Assembly: GCA_022567855.1 (NCBI GenBank) | Contig: JADFGE010000012.1 | Coordinates: 1-19,676, forward strand | Length of the DNA stretch: 19,676 bases | Origin: Planctomycetota bacterium | GTDB lineage: Bacteria > Planctomycetota > Phycisphaerae > Phycisphaerales > SM1A02 | Direction of reading: 5' to 3' | Shown: positions 1-7,438 of the stretch, one piece after another | Layout of the letters: every line of letters begins with the position of its first letter | How positions within the stretch are numbered: position 1 is the first letter of the stretch | The notes under the pieces: model-generated | Databases searched by the model: none | What the model was told of the DNA's origin: nothing | Seen by the model: only the letters and a program-made list of their open reading frames with translations | Position numbers and translations under genes: made by a program

Positions 1-2
1 GC

Positions 3-1190
3 TCGGTCGGTCGTTCGTCCGACGACACGACAACGGTCGAGTCGAGCGGATCGTTGGATGCTCCCGGTTCACATGTGACGGAGCGATCCGATGGGGCAAG
101 AAGCTTTCGTGCATCAGGATCACGCATAACCCCGCCCCGTGGGCGCGGCCGCCGCCTGAAGAATCTCACCATGATCTCTCGCCAATTAGCGGTGTTGGTT
201 CGTACGGGAACACCGTTGGCACAGTCGCTGGATGCAATCCGACGTCAAGTCGCACCGGGTCCTTGGCGCGATGTGCTCGACGATTTGAGCCGGCAGGTCG
301 AGGGTGGCACCTCGCTGTCGGACGCGATGAGGCAACACCCCTTGTGCTTCGATACGGTTTGCCAGAGCCTCATGGCCGCCGGCGAAGCGGCGGGAAAGCT
401 TGACTCAATGCTCAATCGGTTGGCAGATCTTACGCGCCAGCAATTGCGGATTCGCCGGTCGATCATGGGGGCGCTGATCTACCCGTGTCTTTTGGCGACA
501 GTTGGAGTCGTCGTGGTGACGGTGATGATCGTTTTTGTACTTCCCCGCTTCGCGGGGCTCTTCGAGACGCTGGACGCCCCACTCCCGCCGACGACGCAGA
601 TGCTCCTGACGATAAGCGGTGTGCTCCGATCGAAATGGTGGATGTTGCTGATTCTGGCGGCGATCACGGCCGCGGCGGGCAAGTATTGGCTGTCCACGCC
701 GATCGGCCGCCGCACGTTGGACACCTGGCTGGTCCGGCTTCCCTACCTCGGCCACTTTGTCCGCAGCTTGATCACCGCTCGGATCGCGACACTCCTCGGC
801 GTACTCCTGAGCAGCCAGGTGCAACTACTCGAAGCGCTGCGGCTGACTCGCCGAGCGACCGTCAACACACGGTACGCCGATCTTATGCGATGCGCTGAGG
901 AAGGCGTAGCGAACGGTAGCCCGCTTAGTGCGTCGTTTGAAGGGACTTATCTGATCAATCCGTCCATGACTGAAGCAATCCGCCACGGCGAACAGAGCGG
1001 CCAGCTCGCAGTCGTGTTGACGGATATGGCCGAGTTCATGGACGAGGAGAACGAGGTCGTCGTTCGCACGCTCGCCAGCATCGTCGAGCCGATCATTCTC
1101 ATTATCCTTGGCGTCGTCGTCGCCTTCCTTGCTCTGAGTATGTTCGTGCCGTTGTTTGACCTGACGTCACTTACTCAAGGAGGAGCGTAA
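3..1190 (+). CDS. gspF: Type II secretion / type IV pilus inner-membrane platform protein, GspF family (5' end probably missing)
   Basis: Platform protein that links the cytoplasmic assembly ATPase to the growing pseudopilus. The first T2SSF domain starts near the motif ISRQLAVLVRTGTPL (residues 41-55, counted from a TTG at 54), with membrane segments at about 139-163, 195-210 and 345-368. The second T2SSF domain begins at about residue 240 and includes the family-typical stretch EAIRHGEQSGQL. The reading frame has no stop between position 3 and the TTG at 54, and the upstream residues are a Ser/Thr/Asp-rich linker. GspF proteins normally carry about 60-100 residues before the first domain, so I infer that the true start lies left of the window; TTG at 54 is the fallback. 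It is the first visible gene of the secretion operon, and the Shine-Dalgarno sequence for the next gene sits inside its last codons. Family assignment is secure; GspF and PilC cannot be told apart. Confidence 0.92.
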   Translation, partial: SVGRSSDDTTTVESSGSLDAPGSHVTERSDGARSFRASGSRITPPRGRGRRLKNLTMISRQLAVLVRTGTPLAQSLDAIRRQVAPGPWRDVLDDLSRQVEGGTSLSDAMRQHPLCFDTVCQSLMAAGEAAGKLDSMLNRLADLTRQQLRIRRSIMGALIYPCLLATVGVVVVTVMIVFVLPRFAGLFETLDAPLPPTTQMLLTISGVLRSKWWMLLILAAITAAAGKYWLSTPIGRRTLDTWLVRLPYLGHFVRSLITARIATLLGVLLSSQVQLLEALRLTRRATVNTRYADLMRCAEEGVANGSPLSASFEGTYLINPSMTEAIRHGEQSGQLAVVLTDMAEFMDEENEVVVRTLASIVEPIILIILGVVVAFLALSMFVPLFDLTSLTQGGA

Positions 1191-1194
1191 AGGG

Positions 1195-2247
1195 GTGTTC
1201 AGGACACGGCGATCATCAATCGGCATTGACGCCGACGGTCGGAACGTCAACGCAGTGCAACTGACGCAGTCGCGGAATCATCTGCGCGTCGAGGCCGCAA
1301 TATCCATTCCTCGCGCCGACAGCACGATTCCCCTGGACGAAGACGAGCTCTGTCGCGTCACCGATATTCTGTACCGGCAGGGATTTCGCGGCCGCGATGT
1401 CGTACTTGCCCTACCGAATGAAGCAGTGATGAGCAGCATCCTCAAGGTTTCATCAAACGGCGCCCAGGCCGAGCGATCACAAGCGGCCAGGAACCAACTC
1501 GCCAAGGCACATCACTGTGATCCCCAAGCCCTCGAGATCGCCTCGTGGGACGTGCGGGCACATGGTGGCGCAACGGCGGTCGAGCATGTGATGGCCGTGG
1601 CGTGCCGGTCGGAGCTGGCGAATGCGGCAATCGATATCTTCGAAGGCGCTGGATTGACGGTGCGAGCGATTGATGTTCGGCTCTGCGCGCTGACGCGTGC
1701 GTGCGGCCGGCTCTCTCCGGGGTCGGACGGTCTGACCGCTCTGCTGAACGTCGGATGGGGTTTTGCAGAACTCGCCTTGGTCCGCGGAGGCGTACTTGTT
1801 TTCGAGCGCACCCTGGTCGATTCAAGCCTAAGCCAATTGCATGCGTCATTGAGAACCACGTACGACATCGATGCCCAGATCACGGACCGCCTCATCGCAG
1901 AGGTTGGGTGTGAAACCGTTGCTGCAAATGGGGATGCACGATCAGATCTGGCCAGCGCTGTGCACAACCAGATCGTGAGATACGTCGACCGGCTCGTCAC
2001 CGAATTGAAGGCCTCCATTTCTTTCGCAACGCGGGAATATGCGCAGGGACGTGTTGAGCGCATCTTTTTGATGGGCGAGGGCGCCGCTCTTGCCGGCCTC
2101 GTGCCACGGATCGCCGCAGAACTTAGCATAGAAGCGCGCTCGGTCGCACCGGCAGACATCGCCGACGTCACGGCTGCCATTTCTAAGCATGGCGTCTCAC
2201 CACTGCTGACGGCCGCCGTCGGCCTTGCCAGCCATCCGGATGGATAA
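1195..2247 (+). CDS. pilM: PilM-like actin-fold assembly protein
   Basis: Cytoplasmic actin/FtsA-fold protein that binds the N-terminus of PilN at the inner membrane in type IV pilus-like machines; it corresponds to the cytoplasmic part of GspL. The start is GTG, supported by a strong AAGGAGG at 1177-1183. The N-terminal IGIDADG (residues 9-15) matches the phosphate-1 loop and the PilM signature followed by a VNAVQL-type strand. The adenosine-loop equivalent is GEGAALAG (294-301). The phosphate-2 region reads LLNVGWGFAEL (183-193), so an Asn stands where PilM/FtsA proteins usually have Asp. The length (350 residues) is normal for PilM. It lies 4 nt after gspF and overlaps pilN by one base (TAATG), suggesting translational coupling. 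The family call is confident from the motifs plus the M-N-O order; whether it still hydrolyses ATP is doubtful. Confidence 0.88.
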   Translation: MFRTRRSSIGIDADGRNVNAVQLTQSRNHLRVEAAISIPRADSTIPLDEDELCRVTDILYRQGFRGRDVVLALPNEAVMSSILKVSSNGAQAERSQAARNQLAKAHHCDPQALEIASWDVRAHGGATAVEHVMAVACRSELANAAIDIFEGAGLTVRAIDVRLCALTRACGRLSPGSDGLTALLNVGWGFAELALVRGGVLVFERTLVDSSLSQLHASLRTTYDIDAQITDRLIAEVGCETVAANGDARSDLASAVHNQIVRYVDRLVTELKASISFATREYAQGRVERIFLMGEGAALAGLVPRIAAELSIEARSVAPADIADVTAAISKHGVSPLLTAAVGLASHPDG

Positions 2248-2867
2248 TGTCGGTAATCAGTGTAAATCTCGTACCTTCAGCTCGCCGCGAAGCGCAAGTC
2301 CGCAGCGCTCGCATCCGCTTTTGGTTCCTGACATGCGCTGTCTACGGCTTCGGCTGGCTTGGGGTGTTGGTGCTTGTCGGAGCGACGGCGCTGAACGATG
2401 ATACGGGCCTACGCGACGAACTTCGTCAGGTCAACGGCCTTGTCGCGGAGTCCGAGTCTGAACTCGTCGCGTTACGAAGCGAACTCGCCCGATCACGGGC
2501 CGAGCTGACAACATCGCGGATCATAGGAAAGCAGCCGGACTGGAGCGCCTTACTTGCGCTGTTGTCAACAACCCTTGGTGATCGAATCGTTCTGCGCAAC
2601 TGTAAGCTTACGACACTTCACAAGTCGCCGAGTGCGCGCGAGTCGGTGTCGAGAGTCGCGCGGGGATCGACGACCATCCAGCTTCAGCTCGGCGGGTTCG
2701 GGCTGGCGCAACAGGCCGTATCAGAGTTCGTATTGCGGCTTGAAGAGACATCGCTGTTTCGCCAAGTCAAGCTGCTCGACACGAGGCGTGAACCGTTCTT
2801 GGATGGCGACGCCATCGCGTTTCACGTTGAATGTCTACTCGAAACCGAGGAGGGACTGCAACCATGA
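2247..2867 (+). CDS. pilN: PilN-like bitopic assembly protein
   Basis: Inner-membrane protein whose short cytoplasmic tail docks onto PilM and whose periplasmic part pairs with PilO. The N-terminal tail VNLVPSARR (residues 6-14) is the classic PilN motif that binds PilM. One membrane helix follows (about 24-48), then a charged coiled-coil-like stretch (about 55-93), then an alpha/beta region compatible with the ferredoxin-like domain. At 206 residues it has the usual PilN length. The start ATG shares one base with the pilM stop, and the stop overlaps the next start (ATGA), so pilM, pilN and pilO look translationally coupled. The call rests on the N-terminal motif, topology and gene order; the C-terminal half is divergent. 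Confidence 0.87.
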   Translation: MSVISVNLVPSARREAQVRSARIRFWFLTCAVYGFGWLGVLVLVGATALNDDTGLRDELRQVNGLVAESESELVALRSELARSRAELTTSRIIGKQPDWSALLALLSTTLGDRIVLRNCKLTTLHKSPSARESVSRVARGSTTIQLQLGGFGLAQQAVSEFVLRLEETSLFRQVKLLDTRREPFLDGDAIAFHVECLLETEEGLQP

Positions 2868-3430
2868 CTACGCGATCCCCATTCAGACCCCAGCGCTGGC
2901 ATGTGGAGATCATGGGAGTAGGACTCTTCGGACTTCTCTCTCTTGCGGCGTTCTTTATCGTAGTCCGGCCGATCTCTCACGCAGCCATCGCTCGCGATGC
3001 GGCCCAATCTGAACTCGCGGACCAACGCACGCTCGCGGCGCAAATCGAGGACGTACGTAAACAGCTCAAGCAAGAGGTCGGACTTGTCCAACAGGCGCGG
3101 GAGGCGAGTTGGGTACACTTGGAGCCGGTGAAGCTCCTGAACGCGCGCATGGCGCAGATTATCGATTTGGCCTCAACAAACAATCTCGTCATTGATGGAT
3201 CGTCGTCAAAGGAAGCAGAAGCCGATGAGCAGTTTCAGACGATCGGTATCAACGTTTCAGGGACGGGAAGTTATTCCGATTGCGCTGCGTTTCTTCACGA
3301 GCTCCACGAGCGCCTTCACGACGTGCGCGTCACAGCGTTTGAGCTGTCCGATAATCGGAGTTCGCCGGCGCAGTTTCAGTTCGATCTTGTGTGGTATGCG
3401 GCTCCGATAGCCGTGCCGGACTCAAAATAG
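2864..3430 (+). CDS. pilO: PilO-like bitopic assembly protein
   Basis: Partner of PilN in the periplasmic part of the alignment subcomplex. It has one N-terminal membrane helix (about residues 16-35), a coiled-coil segment (about 43-82) and a C-terminal ferredoxin-like domain containing the typical phrase VSGTGSYSDCAAFLHEL (131-147), which PilO proteins use in the strand-helix unit. I chose ATG at 2864 over an upstream in-frame start at 2831: it forms an ATGA overlap with the pilN stop and is preceded by GAGGAGGG at 2847-2854. The length is then 188 residues, normal for PilO. The gene continues the operon, with a gap of about 50 nt to the next likely start. Confidence 0.87.
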   Translation: MTTRSPFRPQRWHVEIMGVGLFGLLSLAAFFIVVRPISHAAIARDAAQSELADQRTLAAQIEDVRKQLKQEVGLVQQAREASWVHLEPVKLLNARMAQIIDLASTNNLVIDGSSSKEAEADEQFQTIGINVSGTGSYSDCAAFLHELHERLHDVRVTAFELSDNRSSPAQFQFDLVWYAAPIAVPDSK

Positions 3431-3480
3431 TCGAAAAATCACTTGCCGAGGGCCGCGATGAATCGTCTGTTTCTGTGGCG

Positions 3481-4050
3481 ATGCCTATCACTACAAAACA
3501 CAAGGTCTATGGATGTGTGGTGGTGGCGGGTCTATCGGCGTTTGCGGCCGATAAGACGATCTTCGCCCCCAGCGATGCTGCAGCGCAGGATTTATCCGTC
3601 AGCGAATACGCGATGACGACCTCGACCTCCGTATTGGACGCAGCCCGGCGTGATCTCGCGGCGATGGCGGACTTGCCAGTCGAGGGCAGCGACATCGCGG
3701 ATCGCCTTTCGGCCGTGGCTGAGGCCCGCTCGTTGGACCTCACTGATGTACGCGACGCGTTCAAGCTATCCCCGAGTTGGTTCGGCGATGACGATGGCAC
3801 AGTTGTTCAGCAGCCGGACGTGGGCGGCACTGCGGCCGCGAGGTTCGTCCGGTCGCACCGTCTCATGGCCGTCATGGCCGGGGGGCCCAATGGGTCGGCG
3901 ATCGTCGACGACAAGTGCCTGTTTATCGGGCAACAGATCGACGGCTTCCGGCTCATTTCGGTTGGCGATCGCAACGCTGTCCTGGAGTCGAATGGGGTCC
4001 GAGTCGAGCTTCAGTTGTCTCAGGAATGGCGAAAAAGTTCGACGGACTAA
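3481..4050 (+). CDS. GspC/PilP-like periplasmic connector protein (putative)
   Basis: Probable anchored periplasmic protein linking the inner-membrane complex to the outer-membrane secretin. From ATG 3481 it has 189 residues: a hydrophobic N-terminal segment (about 8-24), an Ala/Asp-rich variable middle, and a C-terminal segment with IGQQIDGFRLISVGDR (149-164) followed by a short beta hairpin (about 166-180). That pattern (a GD/GQ turn, then strand, then NGVRVELQL) is like the homology region of GspC and the beta-domain of PilP. The frame is open upstream to 3391, inside pilO, so earlier starts (including GTG 3475) are possible; ATG 3481 places the hydrophobic segment at the N-terminus as expected. 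No strong Shine-Dalgarno is visible. Assignment is from fold-like pattern plus position after pilO; I would not insist on C versus P. Confidence 0.65.
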   Translation: MPITTKHKVYGCVVVAGLSAFAADKTIFAPSDAAAQDLSVSEYAMTTSTSVLDAARRDLAAMADLPVEGSDIADRLSAVAEARSLDLTDVRDAFKLSPSWFGDDDGTVVQQPDVGGTAAARFVRSHRLMAVMAGGPNGSAIVDDKCLFIGQQIDGFRLISVGDRNAVLESNGVRVELQLSQEWRKSSTD

Positions 4051-4073
4051 ATCGAGTGGTTTTTATCGGCTCG

Positions 4074-4096
4074 TGACACCGGCTGAGCAGGTGTCA
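4074..4096. promoter_or_regulatory. Inverted repeat in the leader of the major pseudopilin gene, with a third arm downstream
   Basis: TGACACC (4074-4080) can pair with GGTGTCA (4090-4096), giving a 7-bp stem and a 9-nt loop. A second copy of TGACACC follows at 4110-4116, so the central arm could pair with either neighbour. It sits in the 165-bp gap between the GspC/PilP-like gene and the GspG gene, the largest gap in the operon. No run of T follows, so it is not a clear intrinsic terminator. A switchable leader, RNA processing site or protein-binding site are all possible. The pairing is seen; the function is inferred. Confidence 0.35.
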
Positions 4097-4215
4097 AGCA
4101 TCGGCGCCATGACACCACCTCAACTCAACTAACACTCAAGAGCCGACGATAATAAATCGGAGATCGCGCAGATGCCTGGACTGCCGTTCCCCTCAAATAA
4201 GATGGAGATCGGAAA

Positions 4216-4692
4216 ATGAATCTTTCTCGAAAACGTGCCAATCGAGCATTCAGTCTCATCGAGCTCATCATTGTCGTGGTGATCATCGGGATCATCGCCG
4301 CGATCGCGATTCCTCGAATGAGCCGTGGCGCCGCAGGCGCCGCAGATTCGTCGCTGCAAGGCAGCCTGGCGGTGATGAGAAGCGGCCTGGATATCTATGC
4401 GGCCGAACACACTGGGGCGTTTCCGGCGCTTCTCACTTTCGTCGCCCAAATGACGTCGTATACGGATGTCAATGGGGCCACGAACGCCACTAAAACCCCC
4501 GTGTTCATCTATGGTCCGTACCTCCGGAAGGTTGTGCCGCTTCCAGTCGGAACGGAAAAGGGTAGCACCGGCATTACAGACACCGCGGGCACGGCTGCTA
4601 TGGGTTGGGTCTACAACGATGCGCTCGGCACGATCATTGCCAACACGACCGTGGAAGCCGACGACGCCGGGAAGCTCTACAACACCTACTGA
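4216..4692 (+). CDS. gspG: Major pseudopilin, GspG type
   Basis: Main structural subunit of the pseudopilus. It has a short basic leader, then the prepilin motif with cleavage expected before FSLIELIIVVVIIGIIAAIA (residues 12-31); Glu at +5 is present (residue 16). The residue before the cut is Ala (11) instead of the usual Gly. The mature protein contains a long hydrophobic helix, then a soluble domain with the GspG-like phrase IYGPYLRKVVPLPV, ending near a GWVYN motif and an Asp-rich C-terminus (EADDAG) that may correspond to the calcium loop of GspG. At 158 residues it is a little longer than enterobacterial GspG. A purine-rich GATGGAGATCGG precedes the ATG. It is separated from both neighbours by larger gaps with inverted repeats, consistent with separate dosage control of the abundant subunit. 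Confidence 0.9.
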   Translation: MNLSRKRANRAFSLIELIIVVVIIGIIAAIAIPRMSRGAAGAADSSLQGSLAVMRSGLDIYAAEHTGAFPALLTFVAQMTSYTDVNGATNATKTPVFIYGPYLRKVVPLPVGTEKGSTGITDTAGTAAMGWVYNDALGTIIANTTVEADDAGKLYNTY

Positions 4693-4712
4693 TCCACGTG
4701 ATCGAACGGCGG

Positions 4713-4730
4713 GGCGCTCTGGTCAGCGCC
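4713..4730 (+). promoter_or_regulatory. GC-rich stem-loop after the major pseudopilin gene
   Basis: GGCGCT (4713-4718) and AGCGCC (4725-4730) form a perfect 6-bp stem around the 6-nt loop CTGGTC. It lies 20 bases past the gspG stop codon and about 60 bases before the next pseudopilin gene. There is no T tract, so it would not be a textbook rho-independent terminator. A partial terminator or an mRNA 3'-end stabiliser that keeps the major subunit more abundant than the minor ones fits the position. The structure is seen; the role is inferred. Confidence 0.4.
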
Positions 4731-4788
4731 GGCTGGTGATGGCGCGATACTCCAAGCCCCGGTCCAATGTGTGGCAAGGGGCTATTGA

Positions 4789-5250
4789 ATGTTGACTGAG
4801 CGTCATACCGGATTCACGCTTATTGATCTGATAATGGCGATAGCCGTTATCGCCATCGTCGCCGCAATCGCCACGCCCAGGTACGCCAACGCCCTCACGC
4901 GCTACCGAGCCGAGGCGGCGGCACGACGAGTCGTCGCCGATATCGGGCTTACTCAACAAACTGCTAAAACGACAAGCTCCAGCCGAACCATCATTTTCGA
5001 TACGACCAATCACGCCTATTCCATTGCCGACGTTCGCGCACTCAATGGACTGAGCATGACGTATGCCGTGACGCTACGGGAGCCGCCGTACCTGGCCAAA
5101 ATCGCTTCTGTGGATCTGGGCGGCGATGCGCAGCTCACCTTTGACGGCTTTGGTGTTCCCGACTCCGGCGGATCCGTCGTCGTCCAAGCGGGCGACTACC
5201 AATACACCGTTGTCGTTGATCCGGAGACGGGAGCAGCTGAGGTCCAATGA
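4789..5250 (+). CDS. Minor pseudopilin, GspH-like
   Basis: Small type IV pilin-like subunit, probably part of the pseudopilus tip. A seven-residue leader precedes the Gly at position 8, followed by FTLIDLIMAIAVIAIVAAIA (9-28), the N-terminal membrane/assembly helix. The +5 residue is Asp (13) where nearly all pilins have Glu, which is unusual but conservative. The soluble domain (about 32-153) is predicted beta-rich, with segments such as SRTIIFDTTNHAYSI and YTVVVDPETG that look like GspH-type beta strands. An AAGGGG is located shortly before the ATG. The stop codon overlaps the next start (ATGA). The pseudopilin family is clear; the H assignment rests on position and beta content only. Confidence 0.82.
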   Translation: MLTERHTGFTLIDLIMAIAVIAIVAAIATPRYANALTRYRAEAAARRVVADIGLTQQTAKTTSSSRTIIFDTTNHAYSIADVRALNGLSMTYAVTLREPPYLAKIASVDLGGDAQLTFDGFGVPDSGGSVVVQAGDYQYTVVVDPETGAAEVQ

Positions 5251-6344
5251 GATTGAACCGTCACCGTTGTGGCTTTTCGCTTGTCGAGCTGGTGACCAGT
5301 CTCGCGATCATATCGATCCTCATGGTGGCCATGGGCTCTGCGGTCGTGATTGCGGCCCGGGGATTGCCTGATCCGAACAGCCCATTTGCTAAGAAGTTGG
5401 ACGCTGCCCAAGCGGCTGGTCAACTTGCCGATGAAGTGGCCTATGCCACGACCATCTTGAAGATGTCCCCCACGGAACTTCAGTTCATCGTCGACCGGAA
5501 TGGGACACCGATCACAATCTCCTATTCGTGGACGGGCACGCCCGGCGACCCGCTCACCCGGCAGTACAACGGCGGCGCCGTCATCAACGTGCTGGAAGAT
5601 GTGTACGACTTTAACCTCGACTACCATACTAAGACGGTGATCACAACCGAAACACAATCGGTGATAGAGCAAATCGATGAGTCGCTGTTCGCCAACTTCG
5701 AGGGTTGGTCGGGCATCACGCCGACGTACAACGACTTCGCAGTCGGTCCAACCAACTGGTGTGCCGAGTTCTTTAATGCCGCCGGATTACCTGCAAACAC
5801 GTCAACAGTTACCATCACCCGCTGCCTGCTCAAACTAAAACAAGACCAGGGAGGAAACATCACGGTCGGCATTCACCGATCTAAGGGGGGCGGAAATCCG
5901 GTGCCGAACGCGACGCCGATTGGAACTCCGGTCACTGTTCCCGTTTCCACTTTGCCGACTTCCTACCAGTGGGTCGAATTCACTTTCTCAGACGTCTTGT
6001 TGAAGCAACTCAACAAGGAGTTTGTGATCGTCGTCAAGGGCGATATTGACAACGCCGCCCAGGTGCAATATCTCTCATCAACCTCGGCTCCAAAGGATGA
6101 TCCCGTCATGTTCTGGACGACGGATTCCGGAAAAGCATGGGCTCCGAAAAAGAACATGCAAGCAGACAACGACATGTATTTCAGCGTCTGGGGAACCTAC
6201 GAGACCACCACCACGGTGACTCAGGATGTGACTCGGAATTATCTGACCTCCACGGGACTGACGCTGCAGGTGGGGGCCGACACTTCGACGAAAACCCAAA
6301 CAGCGGTGCAAGTTCTTAATGCACCTGACGTGAGCGGCTTATGA
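5247..6344 (+). CDS. Minor pseudopilin (GspJ-like position) with a large inserted beta-rich domain
   Basis: Pilin-like protein with leader ending in Gly 9 and FSLVELVTSLAIISILMVAM (10-29) as the assembly helix; Glu +5 is present (14). At 365 residues it is far longer than a usual GspJ (about 200). Residues 40-130 and about 325-360 look like the pseudopilin body. Between them, about 135-320, is an insert bounded by Thr-rich linkers (VITTETQ and TYETTTTVTQD). The insert has Trp-containing strands and the phrases WVEFTFSDVLLKQ, EFVIVVKGD and DNDMYFSVWGTYE, which resemble jelly-roll or choice-of-anchor/carbohydrate-binding style domains. I infer an exposed binding or decoration domain on the pseudopilus tip. 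ATGA overlaps link it to both neighbours. Family by motif is secure; identity of the inserted domain is a guess. Confidence 0.8.
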   Translation: MRLNRHRCGFSLVELVTSLAIISILMVAMGSAVVIAARGLPDPNSPFAKKLDAAQAAGQLADEVAYATTILKMSPTELQFIVDRNGTPITISYSWTGTPGDPLTRQYNGGAVINVLEDVYDFNLDYHTKTVITTETQSVIEQIDESLFANFEGWSGITPTYNDFAVGPTNWCAEFFNAAGLPANTSTVTITRCLLKLKQDQGGNITVGIHRSKGGGNPVPNATPIGTPVTVPVSTLPTSYQWVEFTFSDVLLKQLNKEFVIVVKGDIDNAAQVQYLSSTSAPKDDPVMFWTTDSGKAWAPKKNMQADNDMYFSVWGTYETTTTVTQDVTRNYLTSTGLTLQVGADTSTKTQTAVQVLNAPDVSGL

Positions 6345-6874
6345 GTTCTGATATCGCAAGAATACCCAATGCCCGGCATCGCACCCCGGGATTCACGCTT
6401 ATCGAAGCGGTGATCTCGGTCGTACTCGTGGGTGTGTTGCTCGTGGCGGCGATCAATACGCTCGGAGCGACCGCGGTTTCCAAACGCAACATCGAGCACC
6501 AGGCTCTGGGGTACCCGCTGGCTGCCGACCTGATGACGGAGATCCTCAACCAAGCCTACGAGGAGCCGGTGGACACGGTTAATTTCGGCCGCGAGTCAAG
6601 CGAAAGCGGCGGGGATCGCACGGACTGGGACGACATCGACGACTACGAGGGCTGGTCAGCCACGCCGCCCGAAGGTAAGGATGGCGCGCCGTTGGACGGC
6701 TATGACCAGTGGACACGTTCGGTCGAAATCGCATTCGTCCAAACTGCGTCGCTCAACAACGAAGTTGGCGTCAACACCGGCGTGAAACGAATCACCGTGA
6801 CCGCATCCTTCAACGGCGTCCCCGCCGCTGAGCTCGTTGCAATTCGGACGCAAGCGTGGCCAAAGGCTAAGTGA
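6341..6874 (+). CDS. Minor pseudopilin, GspI/PilV-like
   Basis: Pilin-like protein with a leader of 17 residues ending in Gly, then FTLIEAVISVVLVGVLLVAA (18-37); Glu +5 is present (22). The region after the helix (RNIEHQALGYPLAADLMTEI) follows the pattern typical of GspI/PilV proteins, in which helix 1 continues into a surface helix that ends in a segment such as ADLMTEILNQAYE. An acidic stretch (about 82-112, rich in Asp, Glu and Trp) precedes a C-terminal beta sheet. It has 177 residues, longer than classical GspI (about 120). ATGA overlap with the previous gene implies coupled translation; 33 bases separate it from the next start. GspI versus PilV cannot be decided here. Confidence 0.82.
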   Translation: MSSDIARIPNARHRTPGFTLIEAVISVVLVGVLLVAAINTLGATAVSKRNIEHQALGYPLAADLMTEILNQAYEEPVDTVNFGRESSESGGDRTDWDDIDDYEGWSATPPEGKDGAPLDGYDQWTRSVEIAFVQTASLNNEVGVNTGVKRITVTASFNGVPAAELVAIRTQAWPKAK

Positions 6875-6907
6875 CACCGCAGCCGTGGACGAGAACAAGG
6901 AGCAACC

Positions 6908-7435
6908 GTGACCGACACCATTTTGTCAACAGATGCGCGGCGGGCCGGCCCGCGCAAACATACGCCGATACGTCCGCCTTCGGCGCGCAGCCGCGCCGGA
7001 ACCCGGCGGGGGTCTGTCTATCTAATCGTGCTCAGTGTGTCGATGATCGTGTTGGTCATCGGGCTCTCAGGTCTGATGGTGTCCCGGATTGAGCAGCGCA
7101 GTGCGAGCGCCGTTTCGGACATGACTCAAGCACGCCTGCATGCCCTGGCCGCCATCGAGATGGGCATGTTTCAAATAGAGGACTACCCCTCGAGTTGGCG
7201 GGACCGCTTCGACGCAGGTATCTTGCCCACTGACATGCCCCTCGGCAACGGAACCTTGACACTCCAGGTCGTGGATCCCGTGGACGGCGATCTGACCAAC
7301 AATGAGACTGATCCGGTTCTATTCACCGGCATCGGTATTGAGGGCGGCGCACGACACAAGCTGCAAGTGACGATCACCTTCACCGGCGGTGTCGCCGAGT
7401 TCCAGCCGGGGAGCTGGAAGCAAGTTGTCGATTGA
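6908..7435 (+). CDS. Last pseudopilin-like gene, GspK/PilX-like
   Basis: Single-pass protein of 175 residues starting at GTG, with AAGGAG five bases upstream. An Arg-rich N-terminal tail of about 34 residues is followed by RRGSVYLIVLSVSMIVLVIG (33-52) as a hydrophobic helix, then a segment rich in Ala and Met (MTQARLHALAAIEMG) and a beta-rich C-terminus. The RG-S-hydrophobic start without a Glu at +5 is what GspK and PilX-type tip pilins show, since the tip subunit does not need Glu 5. It is shorter than classical GspK (about 300) and lacks room for the usual extra domain. It ends the operon, followed by a hairpin shared with the convergent gene. Assigned by helix pattern and position only. 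Confidence 0.7.
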   Translation: MTDTILSTDARRAGPRKHTPIRPPSARSRAGTRRGSVYLIVLSVSMIVLVIGLSGLMVSRIEQRSASAVSDMTQARLHALAAIEMGMFQIEDYPSSWRDRFDAGILPTDMPLGNGTLTLQVVDPVDGDLTNNETDPVLFTGIGIEGGARHKLQVTITFTGGVAEFQPGSWKQVVD

Positions 7436-7438
7436 TGG

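Noticed and set aside
1512..2180. Minus-strand open frame of 222 codons inside pilM
   Set aside because: Antisense shadow; product rich in Ser, Arg and Ala, and the plus strand has a clear PilM.
4148..4153. GATAAT as a possible -10 box before the major pseudopilin gene
   Set aside because: The sequence 17 bases upstream (TCAACT) is a poor -35 and the surroundings are AT-rich by chance; not enough to call a promoter.
4771..4787. TGGCA...TATTG resembling a sigma-54 promoter
   Set aside because: The -24/-12 spacing and the second half do not fit the TGGCAC-N5-TTGC pattern, and the site lies within the ribosome-binding region of the following gene.
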